A DNA stretch of 64,000 nucleotides from Deroplatys truncata. Taxonomy: Eukaryota; Arthropoda; Insecta; Mantodea; Mantidae. The stretch is from contig CM060977.1 in assembly GCA_030765065.1 (NCBI GenBank), forward strand, positions 100,395,795 to 100,459,794. The letters are read 5' to 3'. The number at the start of each line of letters is the position of its first letter. The first letter of the stretch is position 1. Positions 23,295 to 34,820 of this stretch are shown in pieces. Under the pieces are notes generated by a model, which worked only from the letters and a program-made list of their open reading frames with translations, had not been told where the DNA came from and did no database searches. The position numbers and the translations under genes are program-made.

Positions 23295-23884
23295 ATGTAC
23301 CCAAATATACATTCACAAGAAACTATCTAATGACATTAATGTAATAAACTTTATTTGATGTCTTTATCGTAATTAGTCTCTGAGTTATTAGAAGCTGAAT
23401 TTGTAATTCGAACCCGGCCATCCTGGTCAACTTGGAACTCGTTGGAGAAGGTGCTGCTTTTTATATCATTTCCATCGCTAAAATCTAAAGTGTTGAGTGT
23501 TGGGCAGAGCACTTAGGAAAACAATTACTGACAATGTTCGCTAATGTGGTGAAAGCGTCTAACGGGTTAGCTAATGTGGGTCACCGTTACCTCCAGACGG
23601 AAGTATGTCGTTGATCGCTAATGTATGTAAACAGATCCAGAATGTAAACTTAAAAGCCTATTAATGTGTTGAAAGCGTCTAACATGTTCAGCTAATGGAC
23701 AAGCGCCTTCCCCGGATAGAAGAAGAAGGCTGCAGTGTTTCATTACATGACAGACTGTTCCCGTGAGCAGACTACTTATACTCAAGCTCCAGTCAACAAT
23801 TCATTAATCAAAAAACTTAATTGCTCGAGGATGCAATGTGCAGGGCTTAGTAGTCATAAAAAAAATGTTTGACGAACATTACCT

Positions 23885-24147
23885 AATTAATTTGCCGAGG
23901 GGCGGCAGGACTCGAGAAAACAATTCCATCAAGTCATGACGCCACAGTAGAACGCATGGGGGAGGGGGTAGAACCTGCCGGCACAGATACTGCCGGCATT
24001 AGGTGAGCACACAAAGGGAAGGGGGCGGAGCTAGCGCCACGCGACCGGGCGGCAAATAGTAGCGCACAAAGGGAGGGGGCGGGGCTTGTCGGCGTAGAAC
24101 AAAGAACTTTATCGCTTGTCGGCATCTCTCTACTGCGCTCAAGTCGC
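23885..24147. promoter_or_regulatory. GC-rich terminus of right arm (mirror copy)
   Basis: This is the reverse complement of the left terminus, with the same paired GC boxes and short direct repeats. I noticed one difference: a C-run near the middle carries a base substitution. If these ends drive inward transcription, each promoter would read through both arms and give a self-complementary RNA. That consequence is inference. Confidence 0.5.
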
Positions 24148-24149
24148 CA

Positions 24150-24900
24150 TTATATCTCTACTTTTCTCCAATTTTCTGTTCCTTGTCACTTAAATACTAT
24201 GTGTTCAATGTCTTCATTACCACCACATATCAGACAATGGTTCTGAGGAATACCCTGTCTTGGCGGTCTGCGCTTCAGCCGAGTTGGCCCACGAGTACTT
24301 ACTCCAAAGTTGTATTCAACTGTTCCCTGCACTTGCTGAAGGTTGGCGAAGAAAGGTTTAGAGACGGTGTGGATAAACTAGTGTATAGTAGAAAGTCCCA
24401 AATCACGTTGAAGCCGTCGATTTCGGATGAACAATGGGGATCTCGTGACAATACGAATTGCTGTATTTTGTATGATCTGAAGGCGGCGAATATGACTATT
24501 GCTGACAGCATCCCATACAGGAGTTGCATAGGTGATCATGCGTTGCACGAGAGATGTATATAACAGCAAAGAGCATTCAAGAGCCAAAGGTGACCGCTGG
24601 AGAAACACGGAATACAGTTGTGAGGGTCTGTCTGAAGCTAAGGTGACCATGCATTGTACATGGGAATTTCACGTAAGCCTGTGTCAAATGTCAAATAGTA
24701 CACCCAGATATTTCACCGATGTTTGTAGTGGTAACCCTGAGTCGAAACTGGTTTGTAACGAACTCTTTGTGTCGTTTCCTTCTACGTTGTATAATTGTGC
24801 ATTAAGTTTATTGGCCATCAGAGGACGAATCTCACTAGCTAGTCTATCACGTAATATCTCCATATTTTGTTTTAAAAAGGGAACGTTAGCTTGTTTTTAA
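24150..24900 (-). pseudogene. non-LTR retrotransposon (LINE) reverse-transcriptase C-terminal part, broken
   Basis: The minus strand reads LLYTSLVQRMITYATPVWDA, then NSHIRRLQIIQNTAIRIVTR (24378-24650), the typical RT thumb region of Jockey-like LINEs. A second frame then runs to a zinc-knuckle motif HCLICGGNEDIEHIVFK followed by QGTENWRK. The frame stops at the palindrome border near 24147. Sequence related to the expected continuation is found on the other side of the palindrome (about 6900-7056), so this LINE was the target of insertion. Truncated, with at least one frame change and an in-frame stop in the knuckle. Confidence 0.75.
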
Positions 24901-25227
24901 CGGATATAGAATGTTCTGGAAGTTCTTGGCGGTTAATATAGCCTTACATTGTTTAATATGCTTTTCCTTGCAATTTCTTATATAAACTTTTAGAACAGAA
25001 TCTTTACCTGTAAATGCTACTGGCGTTACCTATTTGTTATTAACATACATGTATATAATCTATAATCTCTTATAGTTAAAAACATTTATAATAAAGAAAA
25101 TGAAGTATACCAATACCGTATTAATTATAGTTGGGAATTACTTAAATAATTTCATTAAGGTATCTATAGTAGGGAGTACTGCTTCATTCTGTCGCTTCCA
25201 AGTAGTTAAAATCACGATCATATCTAC
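24901..25227. other. no feature seen
   Basis: AT-rich DNA between the LINE fragment and a family R copy. Confidence 0.4.
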
Positions 25228-26045
25228 ATAGGTTTTTACTTCCTCTATCACGTACATAGTATAGTTCTATACAGAGATTTCATCGTAAATACATGTTTTG
25301 AGGCCCTCCGAATCCCAAAAACAATTTTACTTTCTCTACATAGTATTTTTAGAAAATACTAGCATTTTTAGAAAATGGTCCGTGTGTGTCTTTGTGTCTG
25401 TGAACAGTATGACTAAAAAACGAAAATTCAAATAAGTACCAAACTTGGTAGTTAAGTTCAGCATCTTTCAAGAATGCCACACGAAGGTTTTCAAAAAAAT
25501 ACCCGCACCTCAACCACCGTTTAGTGGAACAGTTTTCGAAAATTTTGATTACCTAAAAATGGCTCTTACGATTTTGATTAAAATACCATATATTAAAGAT
25601 ACTTACTTGACAAATCAAATTTACAATTTGAATTTTCTGGGAACAGCTTATGAAGTTTTCTTCATTCGGAAGGAGGTTTGTATGATCTTGTATAACTGAT
25701 AAACGCTAAGCGATAGACGAAAACGTACTCCACAAAAAATGTAAATCTCTTTAAAACGCAATTTATTTTAAATAGCTTTTTTGTTATTTAAACTGGGGCC
25801 TGGACAAATAAATAACAGTTTAAACTGTTATATATTTGAGGCGAGTATATAGCGTCCAGTTCTTAAACATTTTACTATCGCTGTTCCCTTTGCATTTGTA
25901 ACGAAATTTGTAATATAGCTATTTCTACGAAGGTTCATCTCGATTAAAATGAAGTAGAAAACAAATGCTTTCATAAGAATATATTTTATACCCATTAATA
26001 AATAATAGAAAGTAGATAGAAAATCATGCGGATGTAACATATAAG
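25228..26045 (-). repeat. family R repeat, nearly complete, inverted
   Basis: In reverse orientation it runs from TTTTTACTTCCTCTATCACG to AAAATCATGCGGATGTAACA. It retains the GTCTGTGAACAG segment and the GTCCAGTTCTTAAACA segment seen in other copies. The open frame at 25445-25699 is incidental. Confidence 0.75.
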
Positions 26046-27242
26046 ATTTTTATTTATTATTATCCAGTAGAAAAACATTCTGCTAACATTCGGTCTGTAG
26101 TCATTAGTAAGCTATGACGACGTGTTACGTTTGAACACACTACGGTAAGAAACATTCAGTGTAAAATGTGCTCACGAGAGTTCCAAACCCAGAGCATGTT
26201 ATAGGATGCTGGTCCTCAACAGCGGAAAGCAATTTATCTTCCTTCACTTTCCTGAAGTTTTCACGTTTTCTAAGAAGTTGACGGACACCTCGGAATGCGC
26301 CTATGGGCCCACTTGCAGCCGGAAAGCCAAAAGCGTTAAATCATAGCATTTTCACTACTATCTGAGATACTATCTCACGCGAATAAATTGGTGTAATGAA
26401 TCAGAGCTTGCAAACAAAAGCTTCCATTCCAGACATTTTTTTTCTGTTTAAACAGCAAACATTTCTGAATACTGCCGGAGACTAAGATTCCCACAATTCA
26501 TTGTGCCACAGTGACTCCCGGAAATTACATTTTCTTTTCTCTGGAAATAAAACAATAAACGCTTTTAGAGGAAAATGCCGAGAGCAGATACTGCTCTTTT
26601 TTCAATATAGCCCGAAGAGAGGGCGCTCTTTTGTTTAGTGAAGCAAGAGGAGCGCTTCTGTTCAACACATACACTGCACGGGATTACGAATTAAATAAAA
26701 ACTGATACAAATTCTTTGCTTATCCTCTCTGCTTTTTTCCATCGGTAGCACAACTTTACAAGAATTGCAAAGATTATCTCAGCCTAAGCCACTTGTAATT
26801 CGCTTCTGCAAATATAACTAACTTTTATTATTTGAAAGAATTGCTGAAGTGGAATTGAGATGTCACACAAAAAAACTCCTCTTCTTGCTTTCTTTAACTT
26901 TTCATTTCATTTATATCTTCAGACTATTTGTTGAATTAATAGTAATTTTAAAGGATAAAGAAGGTATGAGATAAAACGAAACAAAAACTTATAATTGGTT
27001 CGGAGTCGTAGATATCCAATCAGAGTTTTGACTGTAGTAGGAATAGAAGACCTAAAAGAAAGAGTTTTCTCTTACTTCTGGATGTTAAAAATTTCAATAT
27101 TTCTGGAGGAATTTATAAAATATGGACCGCAAGACACATCTGGTTCAAAAATGCTTTTTGGACAGCTGGCACTACTTATATAATCTTATAATCTTCAATT
27201 TCTAGTGTGAGAAGTTGAAGATTATAACACTCAATCGAATCA
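26046..27242. other. unassigned stretch
   Basis: About 1.2 kb without a recognised gene, element end or tandem repeat. Composition is AT-rich like the flanks. Confidence 0.4.
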
Positions 27243-27244
27243 TA

Positions 27245-28519
27245 CGAGGCGTATTCCAAAACTAAGGTCCGTTTGGTCACAATAACATCGCTCACGAGAC
27301 AAGGTTTTTATTGACAGTAATATGTGCTTACATATATACTTTACTTTTCCACTTAAACGTCGTTCACATCTATACACTTGCTGTAATGCTGGCACCAGCT
27401 TCTTTAACCCCTCGGCATAGAAGTCTGCTGCCTGGAACTTGAAACAATTGGTAACGTTCCTCTTGAGTTCATCGTCGGGTTGAAATCGTTGTCCACCCAG
27501 CCAACGTTTCAAATGCAAGAGGAGGAAATAGTCACTTGGAGTTCACGAAGCTCAAAGAGATCCCAACGAAACTCTTGGATCTTCTCTTTGGTGTTGGCAG
27601 CTGTGTGCGGGCGTGCGTTGTCGTGCAGCAGTAGGATGATGCCGACGACAGTTTCCCCGGCGTCGATTTTGAATCAGTTTGGCAAGCGTTGAGCAGTACA
27701 CGTCAGCTGTAATTGTTGACCAATGGGTCATGAATCAATCAAAAGGACGCCCTTTTTGTCCTAAAACACGGTAGCTATCATTTTGCGATTCGTGTACGGC
27801 GATCGCTTACACTTGTTTGGTTTGGGTGAACCGGAAAGGCGCCACTGCATTGACAGTTGTTTCGATTCTGTGCTGATGTTTGCTATGTCTCGTAGCCCCT
27901 AACAATGTGGGAAAAACAAACAATCTCCATTCCTGTCTACAGCATCTAATAAATGTCGTGCCCTACGCATTCGTTGCTCTTTGTGCTGACTGGTGAGCAT
28001 TTTTGGCATACAACTCCCACAAAGTTTTCGAAATCCAAGCTGTTCAGTGATAACCTTGTAAAGTCAGGTTTGAGCAACATTTGGGAGTACATCAGCCAGA
28101 CCACTAATTGCCAAACGACCATCACTTCGAAGTTTTTGGATCACTTGCTCAACGATGTCGTCGGTCCGAAAACCTCTCTGCAGTTCATCGTGCACATTTG
28201 TGTGGTCATTTCGAAATTCTCGACACCAGTGTCGAAACTGTTTGTCGCTCATTATGTCCGGTGCATACACGAGGCATAACTCGCAGCTGACGAAACTTTA
28301 GCCAGCAAACATCTAATCACACCGCGCACTTCACAACAGGCGGGATCTACGATTTTCGCGGACATTACAATCTGCTCTCACCAACTGGAAAACCCCTACT
28401 GCGTCACACCAACACTGCGGTAGGTGAGTTGGTAGACAGCGCTGGAGGCGTGAAATGTCATTCAGTCTTACCATACGTTAAATATTGTTCACCGGGCCTT
28501 AGTTTTGGAATACGCCTCG
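27245..28519 (-). mobile_element. mariner-family element with perfect TIR core and TA duplication
   Basis: The ends are CGAGGCGTATTCCAAAACTA (27245) and its exact complement (to 28519), flanked by TA at 27243-27244 and 28520-28521. Length 1275 bp is typical of mariner. The minus strand gives MYAPDIMSDKQFRHWCREFR then GRLAISGLADVLPNV, the N-terminal helix-turn-helix region, and near the other end MHLKRWLGGQRFQPDDELKR then FKFQAADFYAEGLKKLVPAL, the transposase C-terminus. The middle is open only in short pieces, so the transposase is broken. It is related to, but distinct from, the element at 32938. Confidence 0.93.
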
Positions 28520-28521
28520 TA

Positions 28522-29799
28522 TTTTATCCATTTTAATCTATCGGGCTTAATATCCTGAGGATTATGCCTATATATCGTTGCATATATTTAACATTGAAGG
28601 GAGTTTATACAAAGTAGTAATGGGACCTCGGTACTGTCGATACCTTGACACTCTCGATACTCGGTGGTATCGAAGTATATCAACATTCGTGATGCACCTT
28701 CGATACTTTTAATGCCTTAAGTTTTACATTACTTTATGCTAGATAAGGAAGGCTTCATGTTATTTCCTTGCACGTGTCCCCAAAATTTGCTGTACTATAG
28801 TTCTTGAAAGAACTTGACTGCGTTTCCTGTGGGTAAAACAATGCAGCCTTCCACAGACACTTGAGTGCAAAGTAAAAATACGCAAACAACGGGGGAGTAG
28901 GGGTACTCCTGTAACATGCAGTGTTAACGAATTGCGAATGAAACTGATTTAGCTGACGCAGTAAATCACGTTTCTGCAATAGCCTGGCTTGGTGACTCAT
29001 TCTAAAACTATTACATTTAGCTGCTCCGGTGACAATTCCAGTGCCAATTTTATTATACGGAAGAAAATCGTGAATCCTAAAACAGAGGGATAGAAATAAG
29101 ATACAGAGAATCGAAATAGATTTATGCACGGTGTGAAAGCTTGTACAAGAAGGGATCTAATAAGAAATGCAGATATAAATTAATAATTAAAGATATATAG
29201 CTGAAATGAGAAGACTGAAGAAAATAAGAATAGCTGGAAAAACACGTGAAGATAATGAATGAAAGCAGAATACCCAGGATAGTATATAGTTATACACCTC
29301 AAGGTAGAAGAGGTGCCAGTCGCCAAAGAAAGAGATAGAAATGATGGAACAGCCTATAGACCCCTGGAATATAGAACAACACTCCAATTTTACCACCATT
29401 GTTTCTTGCGATGGAAATTATACGTATATCAAGCGGAGGCCTTGTATCGACTTAATGTGATGTATTGTTTGATTGACTCTGAAATGTATTCGACAGAACC
29501 AGAGGTTTTGCAAGCGCAGGGAGGATAACGTTGGAACTCTTTCTAAGGAAGTCGAGGAAACAGTATGACACTGCGTACAACAGATTTCTTGAACGGTCCC
29601 AGGTAAACAAATTACAAAATAATTATAGTGAAAATGTGTTGTTTTGTCGCTACTGTTGCTAACAAGGTCAAACAGCAACGAAGGCCAAACCACAACAAAC
29701 TAGAGCTCACAATTGCGCATGTGCAAGTGTATACTGTTATTTCCACACAAATTCCAGGCAAGTACTTTATAATTTAATATTCAGTGCTGTTTAAAATAA
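28522..29799. other. unassigned stretch with a small inverted-repeat patch
   Basis: At 28630-28715 several copies of TCGATAC/GTATCGA occur in both orientations, as in some MITE or hAT subterminal regions, but I see no matching second end. A 124-codon minus-strand frame at 28755-29129 with a hydrophobic start is not recognised and is probably incidental. Confidence 0.35.
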
Positions 29800-30535
29800 T
29801 CTGATGTGTTATATTCACATGACTTTCTTTATCTCTATCGTTTATTGGTTATAGTACGCAAAGTATTCTTGCGAAGGCTTATTTTTATTTAGATACTTCA
29901 TTTTGATTGAGACAAACATTTGCAGAAATAGCTGCATTTCATATTTAGTTAAGGATACATAGGGAACAGCGACAGTCAAATCTTTCAGAACTGGACACTG
30001 TATGCTGACTTTAAATTTCATACTCTTTTCATCCAGTGACATGAAACAACCCAAATTGATATGAACTGAATATAATGACAAATAATTAACAATTAGAATA
30101 CTTAATAAGGGATAACTAGGAAGTGCTTATGTTGCAACAAATTATTTGAAGTAAACTGTGTGTTTTAATGAGATCTGCTTTATTTATTTATTTTTTGTAG
30201 TACATTTTAATCTATAACTTAACAAGTACAAGTTATACAAGATTGTACAACTTTGTCTGAGTGAAGAGGAATACCCAAGCTATTCTCAGAAAACTCAAGA
30301 TGTACATTTACTTGTTATGTAAATATCTTTGATATATAACATTTTAATCAAAATCGTTAAAGGCATTTATGAGAAAATAAAACAATTAGAAAAATGTTCT
30401 AAGTAAAGGGTAGTTGGGGTGGCGTATTTGCTTAAAAATCTTCTTGTCGCAGCTTTTGAAGATAATGAACCTCAAAACATGTATTTCCGGTGAAATCTTC
30501 GTATCGAATTTTTGGTTGTAATGCCATTTTTTCAA
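29800..30535 (+). repeat. family R repeat, plus orientation
   Basis: It starts CTGATGTGTTATATTCACAT and ends near TATCGAATTTTTGGTTGTAATG. The 3' terminus is lost where it meets an inverted copy. Confidence 0.75.
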
Positions 30536-31125
30536 TTATTTGCTTCCTAAACATTGCCCTAACAATTCTGATGAAAATAGCCTGTATTAAAGACATTTAC
30601 ATAAAATAAAATGTATATCTCGAATTTTCTGGGAATAATTTGTGAAGTCCTCTTCATTCGGAAGGACTTTTTTATAAACGTTTATTACTAGTAAACGTTA
30701 AGCAGTAAACGAAAACTAACTACACAATAAATATAGATCTCTTTAAAGCAAACAATTTATTTCAAATACGTTTTATTGTGGTATAAGCCATTTGTGAGAT
30801 ATCTGTTATTTCGATATATTCAAATATATGGAATTGTTAATACCTCGTCATTCTTTTCAAGTCCTTTCAATATTCAGTTCTTTCTCGCGATTTTCACGCA
30901 AAAACATGGAATTTTAATGCCAGCATGTAGCGTCCAATTCTTAAATATTTGACTATCTCTATTCCCTCCGTATCTATAACTAAATGTGTAATGTAGCTAT
31001 TTCCTGAAAGATTTCTGTGAATTAAAATGAAGTAGGAAAATAAAACTATCGTAAGAATAGCTTTTATGCCAACTAATGAGCAGTATAGCGTAGAAAAAGT
31101 CATGTGAATGTAACACATATTTTTA
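30536..31125 (-). repeat. family R repeat, minus orientation, head-on with the previous copy
   Basis: It begins inside the family and ends AAAGTCATGTGAATGTAACA. Together with 29800-30535 it makes an imperfect fold-back of ~1.3 kb whose outer ends are the 5' ends of family R. Confidence 0.75.
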
Positions 31126-31679
31126 ACACACATAAATAGCTGTTAATGGGTTCAGTTGTTTCCTTAAATCTGTTAATATTCACTAACAGGGCTTTAGTAA
31201 CTGGCTCATAACAAACTAGAAACTGGCCGTTAAATGTTAAAGGCCAGCTGGAATGGTATCAGTAGTAGTCCAGCCCTTTGTCGCACAGGTGTAGCACTAA
31301 CAATATTCAGATCTCCCTCCAGCGACCCGCGCTATTGACCCACCTGTGTCTTGAATTTAAATTTCCTTAAGGGGACATCAAAAGTCCCATCCCGCCAATG
31401 TTAAATCCGCTAAAATTCATACCCATTGTCTCGAAAACTATGCAAGATATCAGACTGACATTTTACAGGATGTAGATGTATTCTTTCTAAGTTCACCGAT
31501 CTACTTTTAAAACAACAAGCTTGTTTATTAAGAACATACGACTATTTTCTTAATTGTACTATCTTTTGTTTAAAATTTATCCTCAATCATATATGAATAA
31601 CGTAAACACCGCGCACGTTATCGGCACTGCTCCAGAAAGTGTCTAAAATACTTCTAGAACTTTCGAGAACCATGTGGAA
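31126..31679. other. unassigned stretch
   Basis: No recognised protein or element ends between the family R pair and the GTGA-rich repeat. Confidence 0.4.
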
Positions 31680-32090
31680 TGATTCCACTGCCTATGTAAG
31701 CGAGCGCTCTCGCGGAAGTCAGTCAGTGCGAGTGATTCAGTGCAAATCGGCGAGTAGTTGAGTTGCGTCGGATAGTCAACGAGCGACTTGGTGAACGAGT
31801 TTATGATAGAATAACACGTGCGATTCTCCGAGCGAGCAGGTGACGGCTGCTATGACGTGCAGCGAGTGACTGGAGGTCTTGTGTTCGACTCCCCGTGAGT
31901 GAACCGTGAGGAGGCTACGTCGTGAGGAAGTGAAGTGACGTAAAGTGAAGTAGTTCACCGAAGTGAGGTGAAGGTGTGAACTAAAGGAACTCCCAGTGAA
32001 GTTGAACTGATAAAAACAAATCCGTGATAGTAAAAACAGTGAAGAGTGACATGGTAAAGCTGGACAAAGTCACAATACTTAAAGGTTGTT
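31680..32090 (+). repeat. GTGA-rich dispersed repeat, copy 1 (promoter-like, retroelement leader?)
   Basis: A TATGTAAGCGAGCG box is followed ~30 bp later by TCAGTCAGTG (initiator-like) and a ~380 bp leader with many GTGA motifs ending AAAGCTGGACAAAGTCA. Copy 2 at 44593-44980 shares the same order of motifs. TATA box, initiator and leader suggest the 5' end or long terminal repeat of an old retroelement, but no coding part is attached here. Fossil fragment. Confidence 0.6.
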
Positions 32091-32437
32091 TTATAATTAC
32101 AATATTTTATTTATCTGTCTTTAATAGTTTGAGAAAACGGGCTATTTATACCAGAAAATGTCATCACAGAAAAAGCTATTCAAAAAACTCATATACTCAA
32201 AGCAATACGAGTCTTTCATAAGTAAGGAATAATACAAATAAAACTAAAACTCCTATTTTAAAAAATGCTTGGACACTCAAATTTAATATTTAAAACAGAA
32301 AAATTTTCAAAAAAGAAACAAAGTTTCAGCCATTATTATACAGGATGTGACGTCATCGTAAAATCATAAGTGCCAAAATATAATTTTTTAAGTTTTACTT
32401 ATTTTATTTAGTCTCGTCAGCAATTTCATACCTGATT
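32091..32437. other. no feature seen
   Basis: AT-rich DNA between the GTGA-rich repeat and a SINE. Confidence 0.4.
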
Positions 32438-32730
32438 GGCCCCCTAGCTCACTCGGTAGAAAATCTCTTGCTGTGCGAGGCGTCCCGGGTTCGATTCCCG
32501 GCTGCGGGTGGGAATTTTTCTCTAGCCAAGATTATTCCCTATCCTACTTAGAGTCTGGAAGTATGAATGCGAGTATGAATGTGTGTGATCTAATGTTTAA
32601 AACCCAAAGACAGAAATCCAATGACAAGAGTATACGGGTTAATACCATTGCTGGTAGGCAATGCTTTCCAAAGGCCGCCGATATGACAATGTAGTTAAAT
32701 GGCAGGATATGAATTAAGCCATAAAAGAAT
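32438..32730 (+). mobile_element. tRNA-derived SINE
   Basis: The head GGCCCCCTAGCTCACTCGGT has a clear A-box region. CCCGGGTTCGATTCCCGG is a perfect B-box/T-arm. The acceptor ends do not pair well, so this is a SINE head and not a working tRNA gene. A body of ~200 bp follows with GGTAGGCAATGCTTTCCAAA, and the end is near 32730. Confidence 0.85.
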
Positions 32731-32937
32731 TAATTTATCTGATTAAATAGGTTTGGTTGCCATAGTAACAGTTTAATGGTTTGCTTGTTTAACAAGTTTC
32801 TTCACAATTTATACAACTACTGCAACAAATGGAATTCTAATTATTTAATAAGGTGTTCAACATGGTGGCATAACCGATAGTATGCATATGCTTAAAGGAT
32901 GGAGCTACAAATTCTCAACAATCAAGTCCTGCTAATA

Positions 32938-34197
32938 CATGGCGCATTCAGGAGGTAAGTTTCCCGATTTTGCTTCCTTTAAAGTAAACTAATTAGCCGG
33001 GAAAATTGCGCATGCGTAACAGATTTATGATGTAGCAATCCTATACCAGTAGCGCGGTAGCAGTGCATGGCAGTTCTTATTCGTTCTCCCGCCGCCTATG
33101 AGGTTTGGTCAGTGATAGAGTACCTTACTGCACAAAACACAGCGCCGATCGAAATTCATCGTCAGTCCTGTCTGGTCTACGGACCGGACATCATGAGCAA
33201 ACAGATGGAGCGTCATTGGTGTAGACAGTTTTCTGAAAGTCGTCAAAAGTGTCCATGATGAACAGCGCCGTGAGCGACCGTCCCTCATCAATGAGAACCT
33301 TTTTGAGTTGGTGCGGTCGCTTCAAGTTTACGAGTTCGCAGCCATTTTCCGCAGATATCGCAATCCTTGTTGCTGAAAGTGTCGCTAAGCACCTGCTGTT
33401 CAGCAAATTGTGTGCCCGGAGGGTGTCAAAAAGTCTGACACCCGAGCACAAAACGATACGCTTAGGAGCAGCACTGACATTTTTGCAGTGGTATCATGAC
33501 GCGTTCCTAGACAGGATCGTCACGGGCGATGAGATGTGGATTTCACACTTTCTCCGGAAATCAAGCTGCAGTCAGTGCATTGGCGTCACAGAGGACTGCG
33601 GCCAAGACGAAACTCAAACAGACTGTGTCGGTTTAGAAATTGATGTGCACGGTGCTCTGAGACAGGAAGGGCATTCTGCTTATTGACCTTCTGCCCAGGG
33701 TAAAACAGTGAACGCTGACCGTTACTGTGAAACACTGCGGAAATTGCGACGTGCCATCCAAAACAAGGGGTGTGGAATGCTTACTGCAGGTGTTGTAGTG
33801 CTCTATGGCAATGCTCGTTCACATACGGCTCGGTGCACAGCAACTGCTCTGCAGGAGTTCGGCTGGGAACTATTTGATCATCCACCATACACCCCTGATT
33901 TTCTCTCCGCGATTTCCATCTTTTCTTGCACCTCAAGAAATTCCTGTCCTCCGGTCAGCATTTTGACAACGACGAAGAGCTGAAGGCGACTGTCACACGC
34001 CGCCATTCACGGGCGGCAGAACTCTACAACACAGGAATACAAAAGTTGATCTCATGATATAAGAAGTGTCTCAGTTCTTGTGACTATGTCGAAAAATAGC
34101 TAAAAAATTGCTGTACCTGTTGCCAATATAGTTTTTCGTCTAACTATGTTTTCTTTATTTTAAAAAATAGGGAAACTCACTTTCTGGATGCACTTCG
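32938..34197 (+). mobile_element. mariner-family element, decayed, with TIRs and TA duplication
   Basis: The end CATGGCGCATTCAGGAGGTA (32938) and the inverted end near 34165-34197 match over ~32 bp and are flanked by TA (32936-32937; 34198-34199). Length is 1260 bp. The plus strand gives SCLVYGPDIMSKQMERHWCR, then broken pieces including NADRYCETLRKLRRAIQNKG, and a C-terminal FHLFLHLKKFLSSGQHFDND and ELYNTGIQKLIS. The sequence corresponding to the DNAR/HPPY...SPD motif (VVLYGNARSHTARCT, DHPPYTPDF) is visible at 33800-33900. Several breaks make it inactive. Confidence 0.92.
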
Positions 34198-34199
34198 TA

Positions 34200-34820
34200 C
34201 TTCTAAAAATATATTCTAAAAATGTAAACTGCCCTTTATATGGAATATATTTCAAAATTTGAGAATTTCTAAAACATGGTTGTAACGCTTTCTTTTTTGG
34301 TTAAAATACAATATATTAAACGTATTTACATGACAAATAGGTAAGATCTTGAATTTTCTAAAATACTTTATGAAGTCTTCATTTTGAAGGAATTTTGTAT
34401 AATGTTCTACAACTGGTAAACGTATTACACAAGAAAAGCATATTTCTTTAAAACATGCGATTTATTTCAAATAACTTTTTTGTGTCATAAGCCATTTCCG
34501 AGATATTCTATTAATCGTTCGAATAGTTCAATACTTAGTCATTCCTTCAAAGTATTCTGGATTTTCAATTTTTTTCTCTCGATGTCATGGAAACAGTATG
34601 GAATTTGAGTGGCAAGCATATTATATCCCATTCTAAAACATTTGACTATCGCTGTTCCCTTTGTACCTATAACGAAATGTGTGATGTAGCTACTTGCGTA
34701 AATGTTTATCTTAATTAAAATGAAGTATATAGGTAAACAAACTTTCGTAAGAATAATTTGTACCCTCAAATCAATAAGAGGGTAGACAAAATCGCATGAA
34801 TGTAACATATCAGATTTTTA
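34200..34820 (-). repeat. family R repeat, 5' two-thirds, inverted
   Basis: It abuts the mariner and ends TAAAAATCTGATATGTTACA on the family strand. The portion with the CA microsatellite is missing; the mariner may have inserted at or beside it. Confidence 0.7.

Larger units (their letters stand above)
7067..24147. repeat. giant near-perfect palindrome (8.5 kb arms, almost no spacer)
   Basis: The sequence from 7067 inward is repeated as its reverse complement from 24147 inward, through coding, unique and tandem-repeat segments. Mirror coordinates sum to 31214 near the ends, 31162 in the middle and 31141 near the centre. These shifts correspond to a 52 bp block (about 23601-23652) and one extra 21 bp unit (near 17980) present only in the right arm. 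I noticed only about half a dozen substitutions, so arm identity is above 99% by eye. The axis is near 15571-15575. No transposase, reverse transcriptase or polymerase was recognised inside. The flanks are different sequences that read as two parts of one LINE, so the palindrome appears to be an insertion. It could be a non-autonomous fold-back type element, a recent palindromic duplication, or, less likely given the arm differences, an assembly artefact. Confidence 0.93.

Noticed and set aside
7067-24147. Palindrome as a Polinton-type or other virus-like element
   Set aside because: No polymerase, integrase, ATPase or capsid text seen; inverted ends make up the whole element and no 6 bp duplication is visible.
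7067-24147. Palindrome as a plain assembly fold-back artefact
   Set aside because: The arms differ by two clean indels and several substitutions, and the flanks read as two parts of one interrupted LINE; still worth a read-level check.
28755-29129. 124-codon frame with a hydrophobic N-terminus as a secreted protein
   Set aside because: No recognised family, no supporting context, and AT-rich frames of this length are expected by chance among repeats.
32438-32510. Functional tRNA gene
   Set aside because: The T-arm is good but the acceptor ends do not pair and a SINE body follows.
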